From positions 930,001 through 994,000 of the forward strand of contig NZ_CP101464.1 in the NCBI RefSeq assembly GCF_024362365.1: a DNA stretch of 64,000 bases, read 5' to 3'. This stretch comes from Janibacter sp. CX7 (GTDB lineage Bacteria > Actinomycetota > Actinomycetes > Actinomycetales > Dermatophilaceae). Of this stretch, positions 19,814 to 27,706 are shown in pieces. Under the pieces are notes generated by a model. The model was not told where the DNA came from. It saw only the letters and a program-made list of their open reading frames with translations, and did no database searches. The number at the start of each line of letters is the position of its first letter. The first letter of the stretch is position 1. The position numbers were made by a program, and so were the translations under genes.

Positions 19814-20849
19814 CGGCCACCGCCTCGACCAGTGCGGCCGCCCGCTCGACGGCACCTGCGCACTCCCACCGCACCCACCCCTGGCCGCCTCGCGCCAAGG
19901 CCGTGTCGAGCGCGCAGGCCCAGTCGATCGTGTCGAGGTCCTCGGGCCGGACCGCGGTCGCGAGACCTGCGGCGTCGAGGGTCGCGGCCATGTGGTCCTG
20001 CTCGTCGTGGGGCCGGCGCTGTGGCACGACCAATGCCGCCACACCGGCGGCGGCGACGTCAGCCACCGCGTTCTGCCCGCCGTGTGTGACCACGACGTCC
20101 GCGCGAGCGATCAGGCTGCGCACGTCGGGGACCCAGACGTCTCCGCCCGCGACCTGCCAGTCGAGGTGTGGGGCCGAGCGGACGATGGTCATCGGCAGGT
20201 CTCCCCGGTCGAATCCCTCGGAGCCCGAGAGGATGAGACCCCTGGCGCGACGCACGCCGTCCCAGGCGTTCGTCCGGTGCCGGTCTGCCGAGGCGATGGC
20301 TGCGCGCGGGCTGCGGGCGAGTCCTCCCACGGCCACGACGCGGGCGGCGGACGTCCCGGTCGACCACAGCTGCGTGTGGGCCCACTCCGGCCATGGGGCG
20401 AGAACGGCGGTGGCTGCGGCCAGAGCGCTGTGGTGCGGCGCGTCGTGCCGCAGTCCCGGCTGTGCCACGACGATGACCGGGACACCGAGGAGCCGGACGA
20501 GCACGGTCACCTCGCACGAGACGTCCACGACGACGACGTCGGGCTGGTGCACCTGGATCCACCGTGCGATGGTCGTCATGCGCTCGCTGAATCCCCGGTG
20601 ACCCAACGGTGCCCAGTGCATGAGGCCGCGCATCGTCACGTCGGCGTCGCTGGCCGATGTGCCTTCGGCGAGAGGAGCGTCGTGGGCCAGTAGCACGGAC
20701 TCCAGTCCGGCGGCTCGCGTGGCGGCCTGGTCCAGCTCTGAGCCGAGGAGGGTCACATCGACCCCGTCCGTGGCCAGCCGACGGCCCACGATCATCGCTC
20801 GGGTGCGGTGCCCGGAGCCGTGGTGGTGCACGTACCAGCCGACCTTCAC
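19806..20849 (-). CDS. GT-B glycosyltransferase (MurG/UGT-like)
   Basis: 347 residues from GTG. The N-terminus KVGWYVHHHGSGHRTRA is the glycine/histidine loop of GT1/GT28 enzymes, and the C-terminal half has DVVVTHGGQNAVADVAAAG with LVVPQRRPHDEQDHMAA, a nucleotide-sugar binding pattern. Likely a cytoplasmic transferase. The GTGA overlap with the preceding gene's stop shows tight coupling. It sits in the middle of the operon. Members with such HGSGH N-termini are often uncharacterised; donor and acceptor cannot be inferred. Confidence 0.85.
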   Translation of the reverse strand: MKVGWYVHHHGSGHRTRAMIVGRRLATDGVDVTLLGSELDQAATRAAGLESVLLAHDAPLAEGTSASDADVTMRGLMHWAPLGHRGFSERMTTIARWIQVHQPDVVVVDVSCEVTVLVRLLGVPVIVVAQPGLRHDAPHHSALAAATAVLAPWPEWAHTQLWSTGTSAARVVAVGGLARSPRAAIASADRHRTNAWDGVRRARGLILSGSEGFDRGDLPMTIVRSAPHLDWQVAGGDVWVPDVRSLIARADVVVTHGGQNAVADVAAAGVAALVVPQRRPHDEQDHMAATLDAAGLATAVRPEDLDTIDWACALDTALARGGQGWVRWECAGAVERAAALVEAVAGG

Positions 20850-21928
20850 GCTCGGCCTCGTCCCGAGCCGACGAGCTCGCGGTACAGGCTCGCGTACTCG
20901 TGCACCATCCGCTCCCAGCCCAGGTCCCTCAGGGCGGCGAGGCGAACGCCCTCGCGGGGGAGCGAAGCCGCTGCGTCCACGCCGTCACTCAGTCCCCGGA
21001 CGATGCTGTCGGCGTCCCCCCGGGCACTCACGAGAACGCCGATCTCTGGGGTGACGAACTCTGCGAGACCACCCCGATCGAGAGCGATGACCGGGGTTCC
21101 CCACGTGGCAGACTCCGCCGCGACGAGGCCGAAGGGTTCTTCCCACCGCGGGGTGACCAAGGTCGCCGCGCTGGCGCGCACGAGCGCGGCCAAATCGGAG
21201 TGCGGCAGATGTCCGGCGTACCTCACACGATCGTCGAGCTGGGGCGCGATGACGTCGTCGAACCACGCCCGCTCGCTCACCGGGCCGACGATGGTCAGAC
21301 GCCTCCCGGCTCGTCGCGCGGCGGAGATGGCGAGGTCGCATCCCTTGGTGTGCGTCAGGCGGCCGACCCACACCAGGTCGTCGCCCCCTGCGCCCGAGCC
21401 GCCGCCGTCGTCGTCGACCCCGTTGTGGATGACCCTCGGGCGGGTGGGCAGCGTGCTCCAGTCTGCCGCGTTGGTGCGGCTGACGCAGACGTACTCGACG
21501 CGCGGGCTCGCCAGGGCGACCCCGAGCTCCATCCAGGGGAAGGGGGGAGTGTGCAGTGTCGTCACCAGTGGTGCGGCCACCGCTGGGCTGAAAGCCAGCG
21601 GGAGGAAGTTCAGGCTCTGGTTGTGGACCACGTCGACGGGCCTGGCGAGGAGGTCGACGACAGCCGCGGTGAAGGCCGCGTGGTCGCGCAGGAAATCGGG
21701 CTCGGGCAACTGGGGGTCGAGCGCGGCCACGGCACTGAGGTCGGGCAGACCGCGATAAGGGACGAGCTCGTCGGCGACACCGGGGTCGCTGCCCGCGGGC
21801 GCGTACATCCGGACGTGGTGCCCGAGCTCGCGCAGTCCGCGCGCCAGCAGCGCAGTGTGCGACTCCTGGCCACCGGCATAGGGCTCGGCGACGGGGTGAC
21901 GCGAGGTGGCGAGCATGGCGATGCGCAC
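20846..21928 (-). CDS. Family 4 glycosyltransferase
   Basis: 360 residues from GTG, which overlaps the preceding TAG by one base. GT-B fold: AMLATSRHPVAEPYAGGQES at the N-terminus (glycine-rich loop), VWVGRLTHTKGCDLAISAA as the start of the C-domain, and the EX7E-like WEEPFGLVAAESATWGTPV. Family knowledge: retaining transferases using GDP- or UDP-sugars, for example mannosyltransferases. It acts with the two neighbouring transferases on an unknown acceptor. There is no signal peptide. Confidence 0.87.
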   Translation of the reverse strand: MRIAMLATSRHPVAEPYAGGQESHTALLARGLRELGHHVRMYAPAGSDPGVADELVPYRGLPDLSAVAALDPQLPEPDFLRDHAAFTAAVVDLLARPVDVVHNQSLNFLPLAFSPAVAAPLVTTLHTPPFPWMELGVALASPRVEYVCVSRTNAADWSTLPTRPRVIHNGVDDDGGGSGAGGDDLVWVGRLTHTKGCDLAISAARRAGRRLTIVGPVSERAWFDDVIAPQLDDRVRYAGHLPHSDLAALVRASAATLVTPRWEEPFGLVAAESATWGTPVIALDRGGLAEFVTPEIGVLVSARGDADSIVRGLSDGVDAAASLPREGVRLAALRDLGWERMVHEYASLYRELVGSGRGRA

Positions 21929-22626
21929 TAGCCCACCTCGTCCTCGAGGTCGGTGAGGTACTCCGCAAAACCACCGTGGCACCGACCGGTCCGACGGGCC
22001 GAGGAGGACACTCGCACCGTGTCCGTCGCCACCCATGACGGCGTGTGAGCGCGGATGCGCCGCACGAGGTCGACGTCCTCGTCGCTCGCCATCGCGCGGA
22101 ACCCTCCGATGGCGAGGTAGGTGCTCGCACGCAGGCCCAGGTTGGCGCCGTGCACGTGAGGGTGCCCTTCGACCAGGTGGTGCCGGGCGCGCCATTCCAT
22201 CAGCACGCGGGAGTCGGTCAGACCGCGCGGCTCGACGGTGCCGATGACCGCGTCATGAGTCCGGGAGAGGTCGATGTGTCCGACCAGCCAGTGCGGGGGG
22301 ACGACGGTGTCGGCATCGGTCGAGGCGAGCCAGAGGTCATCGACACCGACCTGAAGGGCCGTGGCGGTTCTCAGGGCAGCGGTGGCCCCACTGCGTCGGG
22401 CGGCGCCGACATTTCCGTGGTCGACGCTGAGGCTGCGGACACCCGCTCGGCGGACGACCGACGCGGAGCCGTCGACGGAGCGGTCGAGCACGACCGTGAC
22501 GTCGATCATCACCTCGGGATGGACGATGCTCGCCCGGCGCCGAGCGGCGTCGATGCTGGCCAGTGCCTCGGGGAGCAGCACCTCCTCGTTGCGTGCGGGA
22601 ACGACGACGTGCAGGGCGCGGATCAT
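21928..22626 (-). CDS. Family 2 glycosyltransferase
   Basis: 232 residues. LHVVVPARNEEVLLPEAL is the classic GT2 N-terminus, ASTDADTVVPPHWLVGHI holds the DXD-type metal site, and ASDEDVDLVRRIRAHT is the acceptor-side ED segment. No membrane helices, so cytoplasmic. The ATG overlaps the stop of the upstream fusion gene as ATGA. First of the four transferases in transcription order. Related enzymes next to PIG-L/methyltransferase fusions are known from genomes but, to my knowledge, not assigned a product. Confidence 0.86.
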   Translation of the reverse strand: MIRALHVVVPARNEEVLLPEALASIDAARRRASIVHPEVMIDVTVVLDRSVDGSASVVRRAGVRSLSVDHGNVGAARRSGATAALRTATALQVGVDDLWLASTDADTVVPPHWLVGHIDLSRTHDAVIGTVEPRGLTDSRVLMEWRARHHLVEGHPHVHGANLGLRASTYLAIGGFRAMASDEDVDLVRRIRAHTPSWVATDTVRVSSSARRTGRCHGGFAEYLTDLEDEVG

Positions 22627-23987
22627 CGGGACGCCTCGTAGACGTCGATGAGGACGTCCTCCTCGACGAGGGTGACCACCGACCAGCGGTCACACACGGC
22701 GCGGACCTGAGCGTGCACGCGGGGGCCGTCCAAGGGGATCTCGCGGGTCGCGTGCCGCCAACTCACCAGGACGAGCTCACCGCCGGGAGCGAGCCGCTCG
22801 ATGAGACCGCCGAGGGTGAGCCACAGCTCGAAGGGCGTGAGGAAGTAGCCGACCTCGGACATCACCACGAGGTCGAAGGGTCCGCTCAGCTCGGTGATGA
22901 TGGAAGGGGCCTCGCCCCTGATCCAGGTCAGGCCGCTCGGTGCGTCGCGAGCAGCGATGTCGAGTGCGCGCTGACTGACGTCGATCGCCACGACGTCACC
23001 GGACCGCGACGCGAGGTCGCGCGTGAGCGTACCCGTGGAGCAACCGAGGTCGAGCACCCGTTCGTACCGCTCGCGTCGCAGGACGGCAGTGGTCAGGGCA
23101 CGTTTGCGCCGCTCGTACCAGGTGTCGCTCGACCAGGGGTCCTCGCCGCAGTCGAACATCGCGTCGAACGTGGCGGGTCGCTGCGAACTTGGCGCATCGG
23201 GGCGCAGGTTGCCGCGGTCGGACAGGACCAGGGTGGTGAAGCCACGCACGGTCGGCGCCAGCACTGCGTCCGTCAGCAAGGCCTCGTCACCCGCGGCCGT
23301 CGAGAGCGGCTGGACCTGGCTGTGATGCCGCCGGACCGCCCGCGTGCGACGGGACTGGGCGTCCAGGGTCGCGTCGACGGCGACGAGGTCCGACCACGGC
23401 AGCAGGTCGGGTTCGCTCCAGTGCCAGAACCACACCAGGTAGTGGGCCAGGCTGACCCCCGCCTCTCCGGCAGACGTCCGGGAGAGGACCGCGGTGCGGG
23501 TTGCGCGACCAGCAGCGTCATGATCGGGGTGTCCGTCCGACGTCCACGGGGCCAGGACGAGGGTGCCCGTGGAGCAGAAGGAGGCGACGGCAGCCGAGAT
23601 CTCCTCCTGGCGCTCAGCGAGGCCGCCGTCGGGGAGCCCGACGTGCACGACGTGTGCGGCCGGCGCGAGTTCAGCGGCGGCTCGCTCGCCCTCGGCGCGC
23701 CGACGAGCACCCAGGTCCTCACGGCTCACCGTGGAGGAGCGAGGGTGCGACGCCTCCCCACTGGTCAGGATCAGCAGCGTCACGTCCACGCCGAGCGCGG
23801 CGGCATCGGCGATGAAGGCCCCGGCGCCCAAGCACTCGTCGTCCGGGTGGGCTGCCACGACGAGCAGGTGGTGGTGGTGGCCGATGACGGCACGCGTCGT
23901 GGGTGTCGTCACCGATGACCATCGAGGGTCGCCCACCCACCGCAACTCGCCGTCGGGGTGGTCCAGGCGTGGTGTCCGGGTGGTCAT
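22623..23987 (-). CDS. PIG-L deacetylase fused to SAM methyltransferase
   Basis: 454 residues. The N-terminal domain has the zinc motif AAHPDDE (47-51) and a second motif SDGHPDHDAAGRA, as in LmbE/MshB-type N-acetyl-sugar deacetylases. From about residue 270 a class I methyltransferase begins, with VLDLGCSTGTLTRDLA as SAM motif and VVMSEVGYFLTP later, close to NodS-like N-methyltransferases. One chain could therefore deacetylate an amino sugar and methylate the freed amine, which is inference from the pair. The ATGA overlap with the upstream gene shows operon membership. The many-histidine stretch GHHHH at 36-40 is genomic, not a tag. Confidence 0.88.
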   Translation of the reverse strand: MTTRTPRLDHPDGELRWVGDPRWSSVTTPTTRAVIGHHHHLLVVAAHPDDECLGAGAFIADAAALGVDVTLLILTSGEASHPRSSTVSREDLGARRRAEGERAAAELAPAAHVVHVGLPDGGLAERQEEISAAVASFCSTGTLVLAPWTSDGHPDHDAAGRATRTAVLSRTSAGEAGVSLAHYLVWFWHWSEPDLLPWSDLVAVDATLDAQSRRTRAVRRHHSQVQPLSTAAGDEALLTDAVLAPTVRGFTTLVLSDRGNLRPDAPSSQRPATFDAMFDCGEDPWSSDTWYERRKRALTTAVLRRERYERVLDLGCSTGTLTRDLASRSGDVVAIDVSQRALDIAARDAPSGLTWIRGEAPSIITELSGPFDLVVMSEVGYFLTPFELWLTLGGLIERLAPGGELVLVSWRHATREIPLDGPRVHAQVRAVCDRWSVVTLVEEDVLIDVYEASR

Positions 23988-25033
23988 CGTGCGGCTTCGA
24001 CGAGCATCGCTCCGGTGCGCGCCAGGTCGCGGTCGCCATGGTGCTGCCGGACGTAGACGGTGAGGTCCGCGGCCCGACGGGCGTGCTCCTCGTCGAAGGT
24101 CAGCGGAGCCGGCCCCAGCGCCCGAGCCACCTCGGTCAGGCAGACGTGGGCGGCGGACGCCGCCGCGTCGCGGGCGCGGGCGGCCATGAAGGCGCCCGCC
24201 GCACCCGCGGCCGTCCCCGCGTCGATCGCGGCGGCTGCCGCCCGCAGCTCGAGCTCGGCGGCCCGCAGAGCCCGGTCGAGGCGACCGAGGTGCCAGGTCG
24301 CGATCTGGTCGGGCTCCCGGCGACATGCAGCGTCGAGCACGCGCTGCGCGAGGGCTGCCGCAGCTCCGAACCACACGGCCGCCACGGCGACCCCACCCCA
24401 CGCGAATCCCGGTCGGGTCAGGTACCACCCGGCCGGGCCGACGGGGGTCGCGGGGACGTCGTGCAGGTCCAGGCCGGTGCTGCGCACGTCCACGAGCCCA
24501 CGCGAGGCCCAGGACGCGTCGTCCCGTCGGATGCCGGGGTGCGACAGGTCGACGGCGAAGGCCTGCCGCCGCTCGTCGGACACGTGCGCGGTGATGATTG
24601 CGTGGCTGACGTGGGCCGCGAGCGAGCACCACGGTTTGCTCCCCGACAGACGCCAGCCCGCATCCGAGCGGGTGGCGTCCAGATGGGTGTCCGGGGAGTG
24701 GGCCGCGTAGACGCCCCAGGTGCTGCCCCGTGGTGCGCTGACGGTCACGTCGGCGCCAGGGTGTGCGTCGGCCGCCTGCTCCAGGATGCTCAGCGCATCG
24801 AGGTGCGGCTCGACGACCCGGGCGACGGTGAGATCGCCGGCGCCGAGGGAGCCTAGGGATCGCAGGTAGGACCACGTGCTCGTCCCCAGGTGGGAGGAGA
24901 GCGGGCTCAGGTCGATCGCCAGCGACAGTGCCGCCGGGATGTCTGCCGCCACATCGCGGGCTGCAAGGACGAGGTCCTGGTCCGCCCAAGCCAAGAAGCT
25001 GAAGGGCCGCGAGGCGGCGGTGCTGGTCGTCAT
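23984..25033 (-). CDS. Acyl-CoA dehydrogenase-like flavoprotein
   Basis: 349 residues, a little shorter than the usual ~380. The middle contains a beta domain (WGVYAAHSPDTHLDATRSDA, LSGSKPWCS) and a C-terminal helical bundle rich in alanine. The catalytic glutamate is not obvious, so dehydrogenase activity is uncertain; such divergent members can act as oxidases or desaturases on carrier-bound groups. Its stop overlaps the fusion gene start (ATGA), and its own start overlaps the stop of the membrane protein gene upstream. The ATG at 25033 is used; the longer frame upstream lacks family similarity. Confidence 0.75.
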   Translation of the reverse strand: MTTSTAASRPFSFLAWADQDLVLAARDVAADIPAALSLAIDLSPLSSHLGTSTWSYLRSLGSLGAGDLTVARVVEPHLDALSILEQAADAHPGADVTVSAPRGSTWGVYAAHSPDTHLDATRSDAGWRLSGSKPWCSLAAHVSHAIITAHVSDERRQAFAVDLSHPGIRRDDASWASRGLVDVRSTGLDLHDVPATPVGPAGWYLTRPGFAWGGVAVAAVWFGAAAALAQRVLDAACRREPDQIATWHLGRLDRALRAAELELRAAAAAIDAGTAAGAAGAFMAARARDAAASAAHVCLTEVARALGPAPLTFDEEHARRAADLTVYVRQHHGDRDLARTGAMLVEAAR

Positions 25034-25569
25034 GAACGTCGCAGCGACGACGCGCGATCGAGGAGACCAGCCGGACCACGCTGCTGCTCGCCGAGGGCGG
25101 CGTCCAGGACGAGCAGGCCGCCCGTCGCCATCGGGGTGGCCCACTGGAGCCAGCGCATACGGGCAGAGAGGTCGCGGACGCGCTGGGCCGACTCCGGGTC
25201 CCGGTCGCCGGCCTCTTGGGCGCGACCGAGCCGGGCGCCCTCGCGATACGCGGCGGCGCTCGCGACCAGCGCGATGCCGGTGAGAGCCGTCTTCACGACG
25301 ACTGCAGCTGTGGTCGGTGGGTGGACCGCGACGCGCCGCTTGTTGTCGGCGACGATCGCCAGCCCGCTCAGGAGGTGCACGCCGATCGCGCCGGCCTGCA
25401 CAGGTCCCCACGAGGTCCACCCTTCGTCGGCGATGCGGGAGCGCTCCTGAGCGCTGTCGCCCACTCGTGATGCGGGGTTGAGAGCGACGGCGCCCATGAG
25501 CGAGCCGCCGAACCAGGCGGCGTTGGTGACAAGGTGCGCGGCCCGGACAGTGGTGCTGTAGATCGTCAT
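25030..25569 (-). CDS. Four-helix membrane protein, first gene of the operon
   Basis: 179 residues with four likely membrane helices, roughly 5-30, 55-77, 87-112 and 137-160. No catalytic motif is seen. It opens the minus-strand operon and overlaps the acyl-CoA dehydrogenase-like gene by four bases. It could anchor the pathway at the membrane or handle its product, but that is guesswork. The start MTIYSTTVRAAHL is preceded by an AGAGA ribosome site. I do not recognise the family. Confidence 0.7.
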   Translation of the reverse strand: MTIYSTTVRAAHLVTNAAWFGGSLMGAVALNPASRVGDSAQERSRIADEGWTSWGPVQAGAIGVHLLSGLAIVADNKRRVAVHPPTTAAVVVKTALTGIALVASAAAYREGARLGRAQEAGDRDPESAQRVRDLSARMRWLQWATPMATGGLLVLDAALGEQQRGPAGLLDRASSLRRS

Positions 25570-25598
25570 CTCTCGACAGTAGGGAGGGCGGGCTCGGG

Positions 25599-25629
25599 CT
25601 GCACCACCCCTAAGGGTGGCCTGGTGCAG
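25599..25629. promoter_or_regulatory. Nested dyad between the operon and the PucR-type gene
   Basis: CTGCACCA (25599-25606) pairs with TGGTGCAG (25622-25629), and inside it CCACCC (25604-25609) pairs with GGGTGG (25614-25619). It sits in the 86-base gap between two divergent start codons, where both promoters must lie, so it is a good operator candidate for the neighbouring regulator. Confidence 0.5.
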
Positions 25630-25655
25630 TGGGCCGCTCCGCCTACATTTGTCCG

Positions 25656-26804
25656 ATGGCCGATGTGCAGGACCTCGTCGACGAGGCATCCGCGATCCTC
25701 CTCGCCCCGGTGACCCTGGAGGACCGTCGTTTCCGGCTGCTTGCCTTCGCCGCGCACGCCGGTGACGTCGACAGCGTGCGGGCCGAGACGGTGCTCTCCC
25801 GCGGAGCGCGCCCGCGCACCCGTGAGTGGTTCGAGAGCTTCGGCATCGCGCGGGCGAGCGCGCCGGTCCACGTGCCCGGCGACCCGGAACGTGGCACGCA
25901 GGCGCGGCTGTGCCTGCCTGCACGGTGGAGAGGGGTCACCCAGGGCTACCTGTGGGCGGTCGAGCCCCCCGAGGGGCTGACGACCGACCGGGTCCGTGCC
26001 GCAACGGTGCTCGCCGACCAGGCGGGGGAGCACCTGGCCCGGCTCACCTCCCGTCGCCGCGAGACCGAGCGTCTCGTCCTCGACCTGCTCGACGCGGAAG
26101 CGGGCTCGCGCAGCGGCCCCGCCCGCGAGCTGGCCGACGAGCTGGCCGTGGACCCCGGCGCCCGGGCCGCGGTCGTCGTCCTGGGCGCAGCGCCCGGTGT
26201 CCGGCTGCGGGTCGACGAGGTGCACGGGCCTGGAGGTCTGCCGCGTCGTATCGGCGTCGCCGAGCGCTCGGGCGACCTCGTGCTCGTCGTCCCGGCGGCG
26301 ACGGACCTGGAGGTCCATGACGCTGCCGAGTCGGCCCTGCGCACCCTCGGTCGGGTCGTGGAGGAGCACGTCGTCGCCGGGGTGGGCGATCTCGTGCCGC
26401 TGGTGGATGTGGCACGTTCCCTGCGCGAAGGGCGCGCCGCCCTGCGCGTCGTGCGTCCGTCCACCCCTGACCCGCCCGGCCAGTGCGCCGCCGCGCGAGT
26501 CCATGCGTGGTCGTCCCTCGGCATCGAGCGCCTGCTCGGCACGACGGCCGGCGACGACCTGCTCGAGGCGGTGCGCACCCCCGCGGTCGCGGAACTGCTC
26601 GCGGCCGCACCAGAGCTCGTCGAGACCGCCTGGGTCCATCTCGAGGAGGGTTGCTCAGTCGGCATCACCTCGGCTCGCCTCGGCCTGCACCGCCAGAGCG
26701 TCTACGCGCGGCTGCGGCGGATCGAGTCCGTGACCGGACTCGACCTCTCCCGTGGTCGCGACCGCCTCGAGCTGCACCTCGGCCTGCTCGTCCTGCGCCC
26801 CTGA
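25656..26804 (+). CDS. PucR/CdaR-family transcriptional regulator
   Basis: 382 residues. The C-terminal ~60 residues form the PucR-type helix-turn-helix (WVHLEEGCSVGITSARLGLH, SVYARLRRIESVTGLDL). The N-terminal part has no clear effector-domain signature. Family members usually activate catabolic genes or sense small metabolites. It is divergent from the glycosyltransferase operon, with a nested dyad between them, so that operon is its most likely target; putA, which this family sometimes controls, is 11 kb away. The start MADVQDLVDEAS is chosen because it gives the shortest frame with a plausible N-terminus. Confidence 0.82.
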   Translation: MADVQDLVDEASAILLAPVTLEDRRFRLLAFAAHAGDVDSVRAETVLSRGARPRTREWFESFGIARASAPVHVPGDPERGTQARLCLPARWRGVTQGYLWAVEPPEGLTTDRVRAATVLADQAGEHLARLTSRRRETERLVLDLLDAEAGSRSGPARELADELAVDPGARAAVVVLGAAPGVRLRVDEVHGPGGLPRRIGVAERSGDLVLVVPAATDLEVHDAAESALRTLGRVVEEHVVAGVGDLVPLVDVARSLREGRAALRVVRPSTPDPPGQCAAARVHAWSSLGIERLLGTTAGDDLLEAVRTPAVAELLAAAPELVETAWVHLEEGCSVGITSARLGLHRQSVYARLRRIESVTGLDLSRGRDRLELHLGLLVLRP

Positions 26805-26809
26805 CCCTC

Positions 26810-26831
26810 CGTACTTCCTTAAGGAAATACG
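26810..26831. repeat. 22-base A/T-rich palindrome after the PucR gene
   Basis: CGTACTTCCTTAAGGAAATACG is palindromic except for one base pair and has the perfect core TTCCTTAAGGAA. It starts six bases after the stop codon and precedes a terminator. Its low GC stands out. It may be part of the termination region or a protein site. Confidence 0.5.
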
Positions 26832-26838
26832 CACCCAA

Positions 26839-26864
26839 GCCGCATTGCCGGAGGGCAATGCGGC
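26839..26864. terminator. Terminator between convergent pucR and DUF1353 genes
   Basis: GCCGCATTGCC, loop GGAG, GGCAATGCGGC: a perfect 11-base stem ending two bases before the stop codon of the minus-strand gene. It probably works in both directions. Confidence 0.75.
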
Positions 26865-26865
26865 C

Positions 26866-27681
26866 TCAGGGGGTGGTGGCGCGGGTGACGAGGCGTTCGG
26901 CGACCTGGTAGACGCCGGTGAGCAGGGCGAGGGCCACCGTGATGTGCAGCAGCAGGGCCAGGGCGACCCCGAGGATCATCCCGGCGGCGCGGAACCGCCC
27001 CCACCCGACCAGCCCGATGACCACCGGGATGACGATCGCGCCGAGGGCGCCGGTGAGCAGCTCCACCCACCACGGCCGATCGCCCATCCACGGCACGCCG
27101 CCGACGAGCGGCACGGTGACGTCGAAGAGGTCGAGCGTCGCGAGCACGCCGAGTCCGGCGACGACGAGCACGGTCGCGATCGCCGTCACCCTCCACCGCA
27201 GCCGCTCGGCCGCGGACCACGGCGAGCGCGTGTCCTGGAAGAAGGTCCCGAGCGTCACCGCGGTCCACATCAGCCACCGCCGGATCAGCCCGGTCCCGGT
27301 GTCGGCCATGGCCGCCCGGAAGACGAGGTCGGCGCGCTCGCGGTCGATCCGCACCCCGGGAGCGGCGGTGAAGGCCCCGCGCACGAGCCCGTCGTGCAGC
27401 AGCGCCGCCGGCAGGTGCCGACCGGTGCGCGGCACGAGCCACAGGAAGATCGACGGCACGGAGGTCAGGTCGGTCGTGAAGGTCGTCGGGTCGACGGGCA
27501 CGAGCAGCTGCCCCAGCTCACGGTCGCGGTAGCCCAGCCGTCGCCCCATGCGGAACTCCTCGACCGACATGTCGAGCGTGCGCTCGAGGACGATGAGCGG
27601 CGGCGACGTGGGGTCGGGCTGCCCGTCGGGCGGCCCACCGTCGTAGAAGCGTCTCGCCTGGGTCTCCAGCGGCCGGTCCAT
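26866..27681 (-). CDS. DUF1353-domain protein with C-terminal membrane helices
   Basis: 271 residues. The N-terminal half shows the DUF1353 pattern FTTDLTSVPSIFLWLVPRTG and AALLHDGLVRGAF. Three hydrophobic segments follow (about 168-188, 206-226 and 233-255). DUF1353 also occurs in phage proteins, but the function is unknown. The last two genes before the 28.6 kb divergence point are this one and the broken glycosylase-like gene; only 25 bases separate them, so they were probably one unit. The ATG at 27681 opens with MDRPLETQARRFY. Confidence 0.8.
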   Translation of the reverse strand: MDRPLETQARRFYDGGPPDGQPDPTSPPLIVLERTLDMSVEEFRMGRRLGYRDRELGQLLVPVDPTTFTTDLTSVPSIFLWLVPRTGRHLPAALLHDGLVRGAFTAAPGVRIDRERADLVFRAAMADTGTGLIRRWLMWTAVTLGTFFQDTRSPWSAAERLRWRVTAIATVLVVAGLGVLATLDLFDVTVPLVGGVPWMGDRPWWVELLTGALGAIVIPVVIGLVGWGRFRAAGMILGVALALLLHITVALALLTGVYQVAERLVTRATTP

Positions 27682-27706
27682 GACCCCAGCGTGGCAGCGC
27701 GCGGTG

